From positions 1 to 44,686 of the forward strand of contig CAYNUS010000010.1 in the NCBI GenBank assembly GCA_964400625.1: 44,686 nt of DNA, in the 5' to 3' direction. The translations under genes were made by a program, and so were the position numbers. The stretch comes from DYFX01 sp964400625 (GTDB lineage Bacteria; Patescibacteriota; Patescibacteriia; SG8-24; DYFX01). The notes under the pieces are model-generated. The model did not search any database, was not told the DNA's origin, and saw only the letters and a list, made by a program, of their open reading frames with translations. Shown here piece after piece: positions 1 through 8,396 of this stretch (positions within the stretch are counted from its first letter, which is position 1; the number at the start of each line of letters is the position of its first letter).

Positions 1-910
<910 letters not shown>

Positions 911-1104
911 CTAGGGAGTTATTGCCACGCATCTCGCGCAAGCAGGTGCTGGGCCAATCCCAAGTCGCCCCGTAAAGGACGAAAGTCCCACGGGGGCGCT
1001 GCTCGAAAGAGCGCGCAAACCTTCCATCGAACGATGGATTGTACGTTACTCCGGGCTTGATGTAGTTCCGGGTCATTCTCTCGATCAAGTGGTCAAAGAC
1101 GACC
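911..1104 (+). other. Structured 3' trailer of the 16S transcript
   Basis: The stretch between the 16S 3' end and the first terminator holds no ORF, tRNA or 23S/5S sequence. It contains tidy hairpins: CCCCGT...ACGGGG enclosing GGAC-GAAA-GTCC (about 970-997), GCTC-GAAA-GAGC (about 1001-1012) and CCATCG-AA-CGATGG (about 1023-1036). The GNRA-type GAAA loops are on the rRNA strand, which fits a transcribed and processed trailer. It probably carries the maturation signals for 16S. No separate function is visible. Confidence 0.55.
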
Positions 1105-1105
1105 C

Positions 1106-1129
1106 AAAAAACGCCGCAAGGCGTTTTTT
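1106..1129. terminator. Terminator after the 16S gene
   Basis: A 10-bp A-rich/GC stem (AAAAAACGCC / GGCGTTTTTT) with a GCAA tetraloop. It is symmetrical in A and T runs, so it could work in both directions. It closes the 16S transcript. Confidence 0.85.
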
Positions 1130-1164
1130 GCGTACCATCGCCCTCCCCTCTCCCGTCCTTTTCG

Positions 1165-1190
1165 AAAGAAAAAACCGCGCATGGGCGCGG
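1165..1190 (-). terminator. Terminator of the minus-strand hypothetical gene
   Basis: On the minus strand CCGCGC..GCGCGG is followed by TTTTTTCTTTC. It lies just downstream of the gene at 1196-1816, back to back with the 16S terminator. Confidence 0.75.
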
Positions 1191-1195
1191 TGCGG

Positions 1196-1816
1196 TCAGG
1201 CGGTGGGCCGGACCTTCGGGCTGAGGTTGGTGGCGGAGACGATCGGGATGGCGGCCATCTCGGGGCGCGCGTCGAGACGGACGCCGAGGAAGCGGTAGGT
1301 CTTGTCCCAGGAGGTGTCGGCGTGCTCCTCGTAGCGCTCGATGCTCCCGTCGCGGCTCCGGCAGTAGACCGGGTAGCCCCAGTAGGCCTCGCGCGGGCGG
1401 AAGCTGACCTGCCGGATCTTCTTCGCCATGACGACGAAGCTGAGGCGGCGACGCACGACGAGGTCGTGGACGGTCTCGGGATGCTGGGCGCGGAAGGCCT
1501 TGAACTCGTCCTCCGTCGCCGGGCGCATGCCCTGGCGCTCGAAGGCCTGCGCGACGTCGTCCTCGAGGGCATCCTTGCGGAGGCCGAAGAAGTCGAGCAG
1601 GAGGTTCCGTCCGCGGCAGCGGACCGGGAGGCCGAGCGAGGCCAAGGCCTTCTGGGGCGCGAGGCGTCCGTCCGCCATGGCGGCGAGGACTTCCCTCCCC
1701 TCGAGCAGCCTCTGGACGCCGGCCGTATCGAGGCCGATGAGGAGGTTCTGGAACATCTGCTGGACCTGGATGATCTGGCGGCCGCTGGGCTCGCTTCTGC
1801 GCCGATTTCGTCCCAT
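1196..1816 (-). CDS. Hypothetical protein, 206 aa
   Basis: I do not recognise a family. The start at 1816 is chosen because AAGGAGCT lies about 6 nt upstream (1823-1830); the upstream in-frame ATG at 1858 lacks such a site. The N-terminus is basic (MGRNRRRSEPSG), followed by an amphipathic helical stretch (QIIQVQQMFQNLLIGLD) and a region ending in LAPQKALASLG. The second half is rich in aromatic and basic residues (VVMAKKIRQVSFRPREAYWGYPVYCRSRDGS). There is no signal peptide, membrane span or zinc motif. Predicted cytoplasmic. It is transcribed alone, towards the 16S gene, from a promoter at 1852-1880 and ends at its own terminator. The promoter spacer shares a sequence with that of yebC. Confidence 0.75.
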   Translation of the reverse strand: MGRNRRRSEPSGRQIIQVQQMFQNLLIGLDTAGVQRLLEGREVLAAMADGRLAPQKALASLGLPVRCRGRNLLLDFFGLRKDALEDDVAQAFERQGMRPATEDEFKAFRAQHPETVHDLVVRRRLSFVVMAKKIRQVSFRPREAYWGYPVYCRSRDGSIERYEEHADTSWDKTYRFLGVRLDARPEMAAIPIVSATNLSPKVRPTA

Positions 1817-1851
1817 GGAATGAGCTCCTTTTCTTGTCCGAAGACCGTGGT

Positions 1852-1880
1852 ATTCCACCAGAATAAGGCCGGAAGGTCAA
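1852..1880 (-). promoter_or_regulatory. Promoter of the 1196-1816 gene
   Basis: TTGACC (1875-1880), 17-nt spacer, TGGAAT (1852-1857). The start of the spacer, TTCCGGCCTTATT, recurs in the yebC promoter at 9637-9666. Confidence 0.6.
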
Positions 1881-1902
1881 GGTCCGGCCGGACAGCCGCC
1901 AC

Positions 1903-1931
1903 TTGCCAGTTTCAGCCCGTTTTGTTAGATT
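1903..1931 (+). promoter_or_regulatory. Promoter of tRNA-Ile (and probably mgtC)
   Basis: TTGCCA (1903-1908), 17-nt spacer, TAGATT (1926-1931). The expected start point is about 25 nt before the tRNA. It diverges from the promoter at 1852-1880. Confidence 0.6.
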
Positions 1932-1963
1932 AGCCCTGTTCCGCCCGCTTTCAATAAAGCCGC

Positions 1964-2040
1964 GGACGCGTAGCTCAGTTGGTTAGAGCGTCACACTGAT
2001 AATGTGAAGGTCGGTGGTTCGACTCCACCCGCGTCCACCA
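1964..2040 (+). tRNA. tRNA-Ile (GAU), CCA encoded
   Basis: Full cloverleaf: acceptor GGACGCG/CGCGTCC, D stem GCTC/GAGC, anticodon stem TCACA/TGTGA with loop CTGATAA giving anticodon GAT, T arm GGTGG-TTCGACT-CCACC, discriminator A and an encoded CCA. mgtC starts 21 nt downstream with no terminator between, so the two are probably on one transcript. Confidence 0.97.
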
Positions 2041-2061
2041 CGCAAACACTAAGCCGTCTCC

Positions 2062-2574
2062 ATGCTTGAAGGCGCCGTCACGCACATCAGCGAGGCCGAC
2101 ATCGTGCTCCGCATCATCCTCGCCACCGTGCTCTCGAGCGTCGTCGGCATCGAGCGCGAATACCACCACAAGCCGGCCGGACTCCGCACCAACGTCATGG
2201 TCGGGCTCGGCGCCTGCCTGTTCACCCTCGTCTCGATCCGCGCGGCGGACATCTTCCCGGACCTCGCGGCCATCGACCCGACGCGCATCGCCGCGCAGAT
2301 CGTCACCGGCATCGGCTTCCTCGGCGCCGGCACCATCCTGTTCGAGAAGGACCGTTCGTCGGTCATCGGCCTCACGACCGCCGCGACCCTCTGGGTCGTC
2401 GCCGCCGTCGGCACGGCCATCGGCATGGGCCTGTACCTCGAAGCGATCGTCGGCACGCTCATGGTCTTCTTCACCTTCCTGGTCCTCAGCAAGGTGGTCA
2501 ACGAAGTCCGCAAGCGCTCCTCCGACGAGATCCGCGACGGCCACAGCGACACGGCGATGGAAGCGAACAAATAA
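2062..2574 (+). CDS. mgtC: MgtC/SapB family membrane protein
   Basis: A 170-aa membrane protein with the family hallmarks in order: GIEREYHHKPAGLRTN (residues 29-44), the helix MVGLGACLFTLVS, the AAQIVTGIGFLGAGTI block (about 77-92), GLTTAATLWVVAAVGTAIG and a final hydrophobic helix (about 130-145). A charged tail follows. The family's C-terminal ACT-like extension is missing, so this is the short form. MgtC proteins in other bacteria are linked to Mg2+ stress and to modulation of the F-type ATPase; whether that holds here is inference. No Shine-Dalgarno is seen before the ATG. It follows tRNA-Ile by 21 nt and shares its promoter. Confidence 0.9.
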   Translation: MLEGAVTHISEADIVLRIILATVLSSVVGIEREYHHKPAGLRTNVMVGLGACLFTLVSIRAADIFPDLAAIDPTRIAAQIVTGIGFLGAGTILFEKDRSSVIGLTTAATLWVVAAVGTAIGMGLYLEAIVGTLMVFFTFLVLSKVVNEVRKRSSDEIRDGHSDTAMEANK

Positions 2575-2581
2575 GAGGAAT

Positions 2582-2603
2582 GTTCCGCGCGACGGCGCGG
2601 AAC
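2582..2603 (+). terminator. Hairpin after mgtC (weak terminator)
   Basis: GTTCCGCGC-GACG-GCGCGGAAC, a perfect 9-bp stem directly behind the mgtC stop codon. The following TCATTGAA is a poor T-tract, so termination may be partial. Confidence 0.5.
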
Positions 2604-2621
2604 TCATTGAACCGCCATCAA

Positions 2622-2707
2622 GGCTGGGCCTGCCCAGCCGCGAAGGAGGAGCGACTGACGAGCGATAGGGAGCATGGGCTCAGCCCATGCGACCGACAGC
2701 TCGTCAG
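2622..2707. repeat. Nested inverted-repeat block before tRNA-Phe
   Basis: GGCTGGGC-CT-GCCCAGCC (2622-2639) is followed by a larger nested palindrome: CTGACGAGC (2655-2663) pairs with GCTCGTCAG (2699-2707) and encloses GCATGGGC-TCA-GCCCATGC (2672-2690). No ORF overlaps it. It looks like an extragenic palindromic element; whether it serves as DNA or as RNA is not evident. Confidence 0.6.
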
Positions 2708-2718
2708 GTAGCGACGTC

Positions 2719-2793
2719 GCCGGGGTAGCTCATCGGTAGAGCGAAGGACTGAAAATCCTTGCGTAGTGAGTTCAACTCTCACCCTCGGCACCA
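2719..2793 (+). tRNA. tRNA-Phe (GAA), CCA encoded
   Basis: Acceptor GCCGGGG/CCTCGGC (one G-U pair), D stem GCTC/GAGC, anticodon stem AAGGA/TCCTT with loop CTGAAAA giving anticodon GAA, T arm GTGAG-TTCAACT-CTCAC, discriminator A, CCA. Confidence 0.96.
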
Positions 2794-2825
2794 CGAAACG
2801 CCCATCTCCGGATGGGCTTTTCGTT
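2794..2825 (+). terminator. Terminator of tRNA-Phe
   Basis: GCCCATC-TCC-GGATGGGC followed by TTTTCGTTT, starting directly at the tRNA CCA end. Confidence 0.85.
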
Positions 2826-2835
2826 TGTCCGACCC

Positions 2836-2864
2836 TTGATTTTCCGGCGGAAACGTGCCATGAT
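2836..2864 (+). promoter_or_regulatory. Promoter of the 2889-3296 gene
   Basis: TTGATT (2836-2841), 17-nt spacer, CATGAT (2859-2864). This predicts a 5' leader of only about 18 nt without a Shine-Dalgarno site. Confidence 0.5.
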
Positions 2865-2888
2865 GGGCGGGTAAACCCTTTCCGACGT

Positions 2889-3296
2889 ATGACCCAGCCA
2901 TCCTTCGAACAGCAGGGCAAGATGAAATCGAGCGCCGAGAATCCGGAAGCGTCCGGCGCGATCGGCGAGGTCTCTCCGGAACAGGAGGCCGAAACCCGGA
3001 AGGCGATCGCGGAGAAGACGCAGCTGAGCCAGAGCCTGCGCAAGGCCTGGAAGGAGAAGTTCGACGCCTTCAAGGCCGCCAAGGAGGACCTCGCGCGCGA
3101 GCAGGCGACGATGGCGCGCCTCAAGATCGGCGGCAACCTGAACCTGTCGGAAGCGGAGATCGCGCAGGCGCACCGCGACGGCCTCGAGAAGGTCGAAGCG
3201 GCCGGCCGCGAAGCCTCGAAGTATCTCGAGGACGCGCGCGAGCTGGAAGACGAGGTGGAAGCGCTCAAGCGCGGCCTCGAACGCGGCGTGAACTGA
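2889..3296 (+). CDS. Hypothetical coiled-coil protein, 135 aa
   Basis: Not a family I recognise. It starts MTQPSFEQQG. After an acidic, Ala/Glu-rich N-terminus (residues 1-45) the protein is almost entirely helical and charged, with heptad-like spacing (SQSLRKAWKEKFDAFKAAKE, then EKVEAAGREASKYLEDAREL), so a coiled coil is likely. There is no signal peptide or membrane segment. An open frame extends upstream into tRNA-Phe, but the ATG at 2889 follows a credible promoter and excludes the tRNA. tRNA-Pro begins 27 nt after the stop and may be cotranscribed. Confidence 0.7.
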   Translation: MTQPSFEQQGKMKSSAENPEASGAIGEVSPEQEAETRKAIAEKTQLSQSLRKAWKEKFDAFKAAKEDLAREQATMARLKIGGNLNLSEAEIAQAHRDGLEKVEAAGREASKYLEDARELEDEVEALKRGLERGVN

Positions 3297-3322
3297 TCGG
3301 ACGCCTCGGGGTTCCTCCGGGG

Positions 3323-3397
3323 CGGGGTGTGGCGCAGCGGTAGCGCGCCTGCTTTGGGAGCAGGAGGCCGTGGGTTCGATCCCCACCACCCCGACCA
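3323..3397 (+). tRNA. tRNA-Pro (UGG), CCA encoded
   Basis: Acceptor CGGGGTG/CACCCCG, D stem GCGC/GCGC, anticodon stem CCTGC/GCAGG with loop TTTGGGA giving anticodon TGG, T arm GTGGG-TTCGATC-CCCAC, discriminator A, CCA. Confidence 0.97.
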
Positions 3398-3416
3398 GCC
3401 AGGAATCCCGAGAGAG

Positions 3417-3447
3417 CGGCCTGCGTTGACGCGCAGGCCGTTTTTTG
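3417..3447 (+). terminator. Terminator after tRNA-Pro
   Basis: CGGCCTGCG-TTGACG-CGCAGGCCG followed by TTTTTTGTT. Confidence 0.9.
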
Positions 3448-3487
3448 TTAAGAAGAAGCCGGTTCATTGCCACCCAAGGAGTCCGCC

Positions 3488-5074
3488 ATGAGAGCCCTCA
3501 CCGAAGGCGCCTATGACGCCATCATCGTCGGCGGAGGCCACAACGGCCTCGTCTGCGCCGCCCGCCTCGCCAAGGCGGGAAAGCGCGTCCTGCTGCTCGA
3601 GCGGCGCTCGTCGCTCGGCGGCGCGTGCGCGACGGAGCCGTTCCCGGGCATGCCCGAGGCGCTCCAGAGCACCGCGTCGTACGTCCTGGCCATCATGCCG
3701 AAGCGCATCGTGGAGGAGCTCGATCTCTACAAGTACGGGCTCACGCTCCATGGACGCGATCCGAACGCCTTCACGCCGCTGCGGGACGGGCGCTACCTGA
3801 TGCGCTGGAACGACGCGGACAAGACGCGCGCAGAGATCGCCAAGTTCTCGCCGAAGGACGCGGAGAACTATCCGCGCTTCGAGGAGTCGCTCGCCCGGCT
3901 CGCGCCGTTCATGCGCGAGATGATGTTCATGACGCCGCCGGATCCGTACCGCCTGCGCGACATGCCCAAGATGCTGAAGCTCGGCCGCAAGATGCTGAAG
4001 CTCGGCGAGGACGGCATCCGCGCCATGGCCGACCTCTTCACCATGAGCGAGTACGACTACGTCACGCGCTACGTCCGGAGCGAGCCGCTCGTCGGGACGA
4101 TCTGTTCCGACGGCATCATCGGCACCTGCGGAGGCCCCCGCGCGGCGGGCACGGCCTACGTCCTCCTGCACCACGACATCGGCGACCTGGGCGACGTGCC
4201 CGGAAAGTGGTTCTACGTGGAAGGCGGCATGGGCGCCGTCGGCACCGCGCTCGGGAACGCCGCGCGGTCCGCGGGCGTCCGCATCCTGACCGACGCCGAC
4301 GCCACGCGCGTCATCGTCGAGCGTGGCCGGGTCGTCGGCGTCGAGGCGCGGGTCGAAGGGACGCTCATGCGCTTCAAGGCCAAGAATGTCGTCTCCGGCG
4401 CGGACTTCCACCGCACGTTCGCCCTGCTCGACGCCGGCAACCGGCCGGAGGGCATCGACGACCGCCTCGCGCGCTACGACACGCGCTCCCCCACCTGGAA
4501 GACCAACATGGTCATCTGGAACCGGCCGGACAAGCGCCTGGAGTGGTCCTGCGACTACAAGGGCCCGATGCCGTCCGGCACGATCCATCTCCCGCTCGAG
4601 GACGTGGACGTCATCGAACGCGCGTACGACGACTTCAAGTACGGCCGGCTCTCGAAGGAACCGATCCTCGAGATCTGCTGTCCGACGACGGTCGACCGCA
4701 CGCTGGCGGCGCCGGAGTACCACGTGCTCTCGATCCTCGGGCAATACGCGCCGTACGACACGCCGAGGGAGATCCTGCAGGAACGGACCCTCGAGGTGAT
4801 GTCCCGGTACTGCAACATCCGCGACGTCCTCATGACGGCGGATACGCACTCGCCCAAGGACCTGGAGACGCGCTTCGGCCTGACCGGCGGCAACATCTTC
4901 CAGGGCGCCATGCCGCTGAACCAGCTGTTCTTCATGCGGCCGACGCTCGGCATGGCCCGCTACCGGACGCCCATCAAGGGCTTCTGGATGTGCGGCTCCT
5001 CCACGCATCCGGGCGGCGGCGTGACCGGCATCCCCGGCTACAACGCCTCGCGCGAGATTCTCAAGGGCTGGTAG
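3488..5074 (+). CDS. FAD-dependent oxidoreductase, phytoene desaturase / PYROXD2-like
   Basis: 528 aa. The start at 3488 is set by AAGGAG (3475-3480) a few nt upstream. A Rossmann FAD-binding motif is near the N-terminus (AIIVGGGHNGLVCAARLAKAG, about residues 11-31) followed by the acidic end of the second strand (LLLERRSSLGGACATE). The middle has the VEGGMGAVGTALGNAARSAG segment that sets up the substrate site. The C-terminus carries the second FAD-contacting block GFWMCGSSTHPGGGVTGIPG. The TGGNIFQGAMPLNQLFFMRP stretch resembles PYROXD2 more than true carotenoid desaturases. Substrate unknown. No other carotenoid or isoprenoid gene is nearby, so a pigment role is not supported. The gene is monocistronic, between two terminators. 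Confidence 0.87.
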   Translation: MRALTEGAYDAIIVGGGHNGLVCAARLAKAGKRVLLLERRSSLGGACATEPFPGMPEALQSTASYVLAIMPKRIVEELDLYKYGLTLHGRDPNAFTPLRDGRYLMRWNDADKTRAEIAKFSPKDAENYPRFEESLARLAPFMREMMFMTPPDPYRLRDMPKMLKLGRKMLKLGEDGIRAMADLFTMSEYDYVTRYVRSEPLVGTICSDGIIGTCGGPRAAGTAYVLLHHDIGDLGDVPGKWFYVEGGMGAVGTALGNAARSAGVRILTDADATRVIVERGRVVGVEARVEGTLMRFKAKNVVSGADFHRTFALLDAGNRPEGIDDRLARYDTRSPTWKTNMVIWNRPDKRLEWSCDYKGPMPSGTIHLPLEDVDVIERAYDDFKYGRLSKEPILEICCPTTVDRTLAAPEYHVLSILGQYAPYDTPREILQERTLEVMSRYCNIRDVLMTADTHSPKDLETRFGLTGGNIFQGAMPLNQLFFMRPTLGMARYRTPIKGFWMCGSSTHPGGGVTGIPGYNASREILKGW

Positions 5075-5078
5075 GCCC

Positions 5079-5108
5079 GGCCCGTCCGCTGGACGGGCCT
5101 TTTCTTTT
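5079..5108 (+). terminator. Terminator of the oxidoreductase gene
   Basis: GGCCCGTCC-GCT-GGACGGGCC followed by TTTTCTTTT. Confidence 0.9.
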
Positions 5109-5126
5109 CTGACAGAATTCCGCCAT

Positions 5127-5390
5127 ATGCAGTTCAATCCCGACCTTCCGCCCGAGACGCGCAAATCACGGAACCCGGCCGAGAACAAGAACCACGACTT
5201 CCTCGTCCAGGCCATGCTGATGGGGCGCAGTCCCGAAGGCGAGGAGGGCTGGGTCGTGCGGCACGCCGCGAAGTTCCGGGAGCTCTTCAACAAGGACGAG
5301 GCGTTCCGCGACCTCGTGAACGCGGAGCTGAACGACGCGAACCTGCAGCGCATCCAGGCCCGCCTGAACGAGGAAGACGACGCGCATTGA
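5127..5390 (+). CDS. Small hypothetical protein, 87 aa
   Basis: Starts MQFNPDLPPETRK. It is soluble, mixed-charge and probably helical in the second half (AAKFRELFNKDEAFRDLVNAE), with an acidic end. No family recognised. No Shine-Dalgarno site precedes the ATG. It lies between the oxidoreductase terminator and tRNA-Gly, and the tRNA-Gly promoter begins inside its last codons. Codon use and GC match the neighbours, which supports a real gene. Confidence 0.65.
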   Translation: MQFNPDLPPETRKSRNPAENKNHDFLVQAMLMGRSPEGEEGWVVRHAAKFRELFNKDEAFRDLVNAELNDANLQRIQARLNEEDDAH

Positions 5391-5415
5391 CGCGCGGCGC
5401 CGGAGCGGGCATACT
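5387..5415 (+). promoter_or_regulatory. Promoter of tRNA-Gly
   Basis: TTGACG (5387-5392, overlapping the TGA stop of the preceding gene), 17-nt spacer, CATACT (5410-5415). The predicted start point is about 17 nt before the tRNA. Confidence 0.65.
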
Positions 5416-5438
5416 GCATCCGTTCACCCGGCGGCCCT

Positions 5439-5512
5439 GCGGGCGTAGCTCAATGGTAGAGCTCCAGTTTTCCAAACTGGCCACGACGGTTCGATTCCGT
5501 TCGCCCGCTCCA
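5439..5512 (+). tRNA. tRNA-Gly (UCC), CCA encoded
   Basis: Acceptor GCGGGCG/CGCCCGC, D stem GCTC/GAGC, anticodon stem CCAGT/ACTGG with loop TTTCCAA giving anticodon TCC, T arm GACGG-TTCGATT-CCGTT, discriminator T, CCA. Confidence 0.97.
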
Positions 5513-5540
5513 AAAAGACCCGACAGCGTCGGGTCTTTTT
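5513..5540. terminator. Bidirectional terminator, tRNA-Gly / response regulator operon
   Basis: AAAAAGACCCGAC-AGC-GTCGGGTCTTTTT serves tRNA-Gly on the plus strand and the yebC-ruvC-kinase-receiver operon on the minus strand, whose last stop codon is at 5545. Confidence 0.9.
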
Positions 5541-5544
5541 CGTG

Positions 5545-5946
5545 TCATGAGGTTTTTCCGGGTTCCGCGCCGCCGGCGTAGGCCAAGGCTTTCTCGGCGA
5601 TGTCGCGGATCGACCAGTCGGATTTCACGAGATACTCCTTCGCGCCCGAGGCTTTCCCTTTCTCGATGTCCTGCATGAGGCCGTAGTTGGTGACGATGAG
5701 CACCGGGACGCCGGCGAGCTGAGGATGTCCCTTGAACTCTTCGATGACGGCGTACCCGTCCATCTCCCCCGCCAGGCGGATGTCGACGATGAGCACGTCC
5801 GGCTTCAGCCGTTCGCCGGCCTCGAGCGCGTCCTCGCCTTTCCGCACGTGCGCGACCTTCATGCCGAGCTTCTCGAGCATGTAGACGCACGCCTCGCCCG
5901 ACGGGCGGTCGTCCTCGACGAGCAGGGCTTTTTTCTTGTGCGTCAT
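5545..5946 (-). CDS. Stand-alone receiver-domain response regulator
   Basis: 133 aa, a single CheY-like receiver domain. The acidic pair is E11-D12-D13 (ALLVEDDR), the phosphorylation site is D55 (VLIVDIRL), the switch Thr is T86 (VLIVTNYG) and the conserved Lys is K108 (EYLVKSD). No DNA-binding or enzymatic output domain follows, so the signal must pass by protein contact or phosphotransfer. The gene starts one nucleotide after the TGA of the histidine kinase gene, so the two are translationally coupled and almost surely cognate partners. The operon's bidirectional terminator lies directly behind. Confidence 0.93.
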   Translation of the reverse strand: MTHKKKALLVEDDRPSGEACVYMLEKLGMKVAHVRKGEDALEAGERLKPDVLIVDIRLAGEMDGYAVIEEFKGHPQLAGVPVLIVTNYGLMQDIEKGKASGAKEYLVKSDWSIRDIAEKALAYAGGAEPGKTS

Positions 5947-5947
5947 A

Positions 5948-8392
5948 TCAGGCGTTCAGGCTGACGTTCCCGTCCTTCGCATGCATCCCCGCCTTCGGCA
6001 CGGTCACGCGGAACTCCGCGCCCTTGCCTTCTTCCGACGTGAAGCCGATCGTGCCGCCCCAGGCGTTCACGATGAAGCGCGCGAGGTACAGGCCGAGTCC
6101 GCTGCCTTCGGAGCTGTGCTCGATGGCGTTCCCGGCCCGGAAGAACTTCTCGAAGATCTTCGCTTGCTGGGCTTTCGGGATGCCGATGCCCGTGTCGGCC
6201 ACCTTCCAGGAAAGGACCGCCCCTTCGTCCTTCGCGGTGACCGTGATGCGGCCCCCGTCCGGCGTATACCGGATGGCGTTCTCGATGAGGTTCGTGAAGA
6301 CCTCGCGCGCCAGCGTGGGATCGAGCTGGACCGCCTCGAGGTCCGGGATGTCCGTGCGCACGGCGAGGGCATGCTGTTCGAGCCGGTGCCGGAGGCTTTC
6401 GAGGATGTCGTGCGTCAGGGCCTTGAGATCCGTCGGTTCGGGCTTGAACGGCACGCGGCCGGCCTCGAGGCGCGTGACGGCCAGCAGGCGGTTCACCAGG
6501 CCGACCATCTTGCGGAGCGAAAGATACGCGTTCTCCGCGAACATCTTCTGGTTCTTCTTGAGCTTGCCTTCCGTCGGGTCGTTCAGCAGCTCCAGGTACC
6601 AGCGGATGGTCGAGAGCGGCGTGCGCAGCTGGTGCGCCGCGACGGAAAGGAAGCTCGTCTTCATCTGGTCGACCTCGCGCGTGTAGGTGACGTCGCTCAG
6701 GGTCATGACGATGCCCGTGACGCTCTTCCCGTCGTCGAGGAGCGGCAGGACGGTGCCGGTCAGGTAGGTCCGCGCGCCCTTCCCGTTCACGATATAGACG
6801 TTTTCCGGGAGCGGGACGGCATTGCCGTTCAGCGCGGTATCCATGTAGCTCCCGAGGCGGAACGACGGATCGTCCTCGCAGCGCACGTCCACGAGGTCGC
6901 GTAGGCGCTTGCCGCGGGCATCCGCCTGCGACAGGCCGAGCAGGCCTTCGCCCGCCGGGTTGAGCGAGACGATGAAGCCCTTCGCGTCGAAACCGACGAC
7001 GGCGTCGGCGAGCGAGGCGAGAAGCGCCTCGTCGCGCCGCTTGGCGACGGCGATGTCCAGCGCCTGCTTGGCGATGAGGGTCTTGGCGGCCGTCTCATGC
7101 TCGAGCGCCTCCTTGATGCGCGCGTTGGCCTGCATGAGGTCGGCGTCGATCCTCTGCCGGCGCAGCGAGAGGTGGTAGGCGTACATGCCCGTGAGCCCGA
7201 GCACGAAGACCTCGATCATCAGGTGGTTCACGACCAGGTCGCGGGTCAGGAAGCCGCTCACGGCGAAGTAGGCGGTCTCGGCGGCGTAGTAGAACAGGAT
7301 GAGGCCGAGGCGGTGCAGGATGCGGACCGGCTGAGGAGCGATCGAGCCGCTCATCAGGATGAAGATGAAGAACCAGTTGTACGGGCTCGAGACGCCGCCG
7401 GTGTAATGGCAGATGATCGCGAGCAGCGACGCGTTCAGCATCGACGAGAGGTACAGGTGGCGGAAGTTCAGGCGTTCCGGACGGAACAGGCGGTACTGGA
7501 TCGCGAAGACGCCGAAGGCGCCGGCGAAGAGCGCGAAGAGCGCGCCGCGGATCGCGATGACGCCGGGCTGGTAGAGCATGTGGATGTAGGCGAACACGAA
7601 GGTCGCCCAAGCCAGCATCTCGGCCAGCACCTCGAACTGCCGGACGACGAGCGCCTCCTCCGAAAGGCCGCCGCGCGCGTCGTCGAGTCCGAGGCGATAG
7701 CGCCTGAAGGCGTCGGCGGAGGCGAGGAGGACGGCGAAGACGGCGTAGACGATCGCCATGAGCGGCGTCCGGACGGCATAGGCGCCGAGCGCGAGCACCG
7801 CGAACGAGGCCGCCATCGCGTACCGGGCCGTGAGGTCGTAGATCGTGCCGGGCCTGCGCGCGTGCGCCCAGACGGCGAAGGCGCCGAGCGCCGCCGTCGC
7901 GATCAGGAAGGGCATGGGGGCGGCCGGGGGCGGTCCTCCGCGAAGGACGAGGAACGCGGGAGGCGTAAGGATGAGCAGGGCGCCGGAGACGAACGCCAAA
8001 AGCATCCTCGGCGTCTCTCCAGGCTCGAGCTCCTCGTTCCACAAGGCGTAGAGCATCGCGGCGGAGGCCACGGCCGCATAGACGAAGCCGGCGGCGATGG
8101 AGAAGCGCGCGGCGTTCACGGCCGTCGCGAGGAGCGGCAGGACGCCGAGCATGCCGAGCGACAGGCGCAGCCAGCGCGGCCGCACGATGCCTTTGGCGAT
8201 GAACATGAGGACGCCGCCGATGCCGAGCGCCATGACGTACGCCATCCAGAGCGGATGCGAGGACGCCACGGGCCCTTGCAGGGTCGGCGGACTTCCGTAG
8301 ACGACGAAATAGGCGCCGGTCAGCGCCTGGGACGCGCTGACGGCGAGGACCGCCAGATTCGTGCGGAGAGCCCCTCCTCTGCTTCCGTGCAT
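5948..8392 (-). CDS. Membrane-bound PAS sensor histidine kinase
   Basis: 814 aa. The start MHGSRGGALRTN at 8392 lies 4 nt after the ruvC stop; longer in-frame starts would overlap ruvC. Residues about 10-420 are a polytopic membrane region with many hydrophobic helices. A helical linker and a PAS domain (about 445-570: DALLASLADAVVGFDAKGFI..., LNPAGEGLLGL) follow. The HisKA domain has phospho-acceptor H587 (SVAAHQLRTPLS). The HATPase has the N box (TNLIENAIRYTPDGG), G1 (VADTGIGIP), F box (IFEKFF) and G2 (EGSGLGLYLA). It autophosphorylates and presumably hands the phosphate to the adjacent receiver protein. The stimulus is unknown; the large membrane domain suggests a membrane or lipophilic signal. 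Confidence 0.92.
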   Translation of the reverse strand: MHGSRGGALRTNLAVLAVSASQALTGAYFVVYGSPPTLQGPVASSHPLWMAYVMALGIGGVLMFIAKGIVRPRWLRLSLGMLGVLPLLATAVNAARFSIAAGFVYAAVASAAMLYALWNEELEPGETPRMLLAFVSGALLILTPPAFLVLRGGPPPAAPMPFLIATAALGAFAVWAHARRPGTIYDLTARYAMAASFAVLALGAYAVRTPLMAIVYAVFAVLLASADAFRRYRLGLDDARGGLSEEALVVRQFEVLAEMLAWATFVFAYIHMLYQPGVIAIRGALFALFAGAFGVFAIQYRLFRPERLNFRHLYLSSMLNASLLAIICHYTGGVSSPYNWFFIFILMSGSIAPQPVRILHRLGLILFYYAAETAYFAVSGFLTRDLVVNHLMIEVFVLGLTGMYAYHLSLRRQRIDADLMQANARIKEALEHETAAKTLIAKQALDIAVAKRRDEALLASLADAVVGFDAKGFIVSLNPAGEGLLGLSQADARGKRLRDLVDVRCEDDPSFRLGSYMDTALNGNAVPLPENVYIVNGKGARTYLTGTVLPLLDDGKSVTGIVMTLSDVTYTREVDQMKTSFLSVAAHQLRTPLSTIRWYLELLNDPTEGKLKKNQKMFAENAYLSLRKMVGLVNRLLAVTRLEAGRVPFKPEPTDLKALTHDILESLRHRLEQHALAVRTDIPDLEAVQLDPTLAREVFTNLIENAIRYTPDGGRITVTAKDEGAVLSWKVADTGIGIPKAQQAKIFEKFFRAGNAIEHSSEGSGLGLYLARFIVNAWGGTIGFTSEEGKGAEFRVTVPKAGMHAKDGNVSLNA

Positions 8393-8396
8393 GGCC

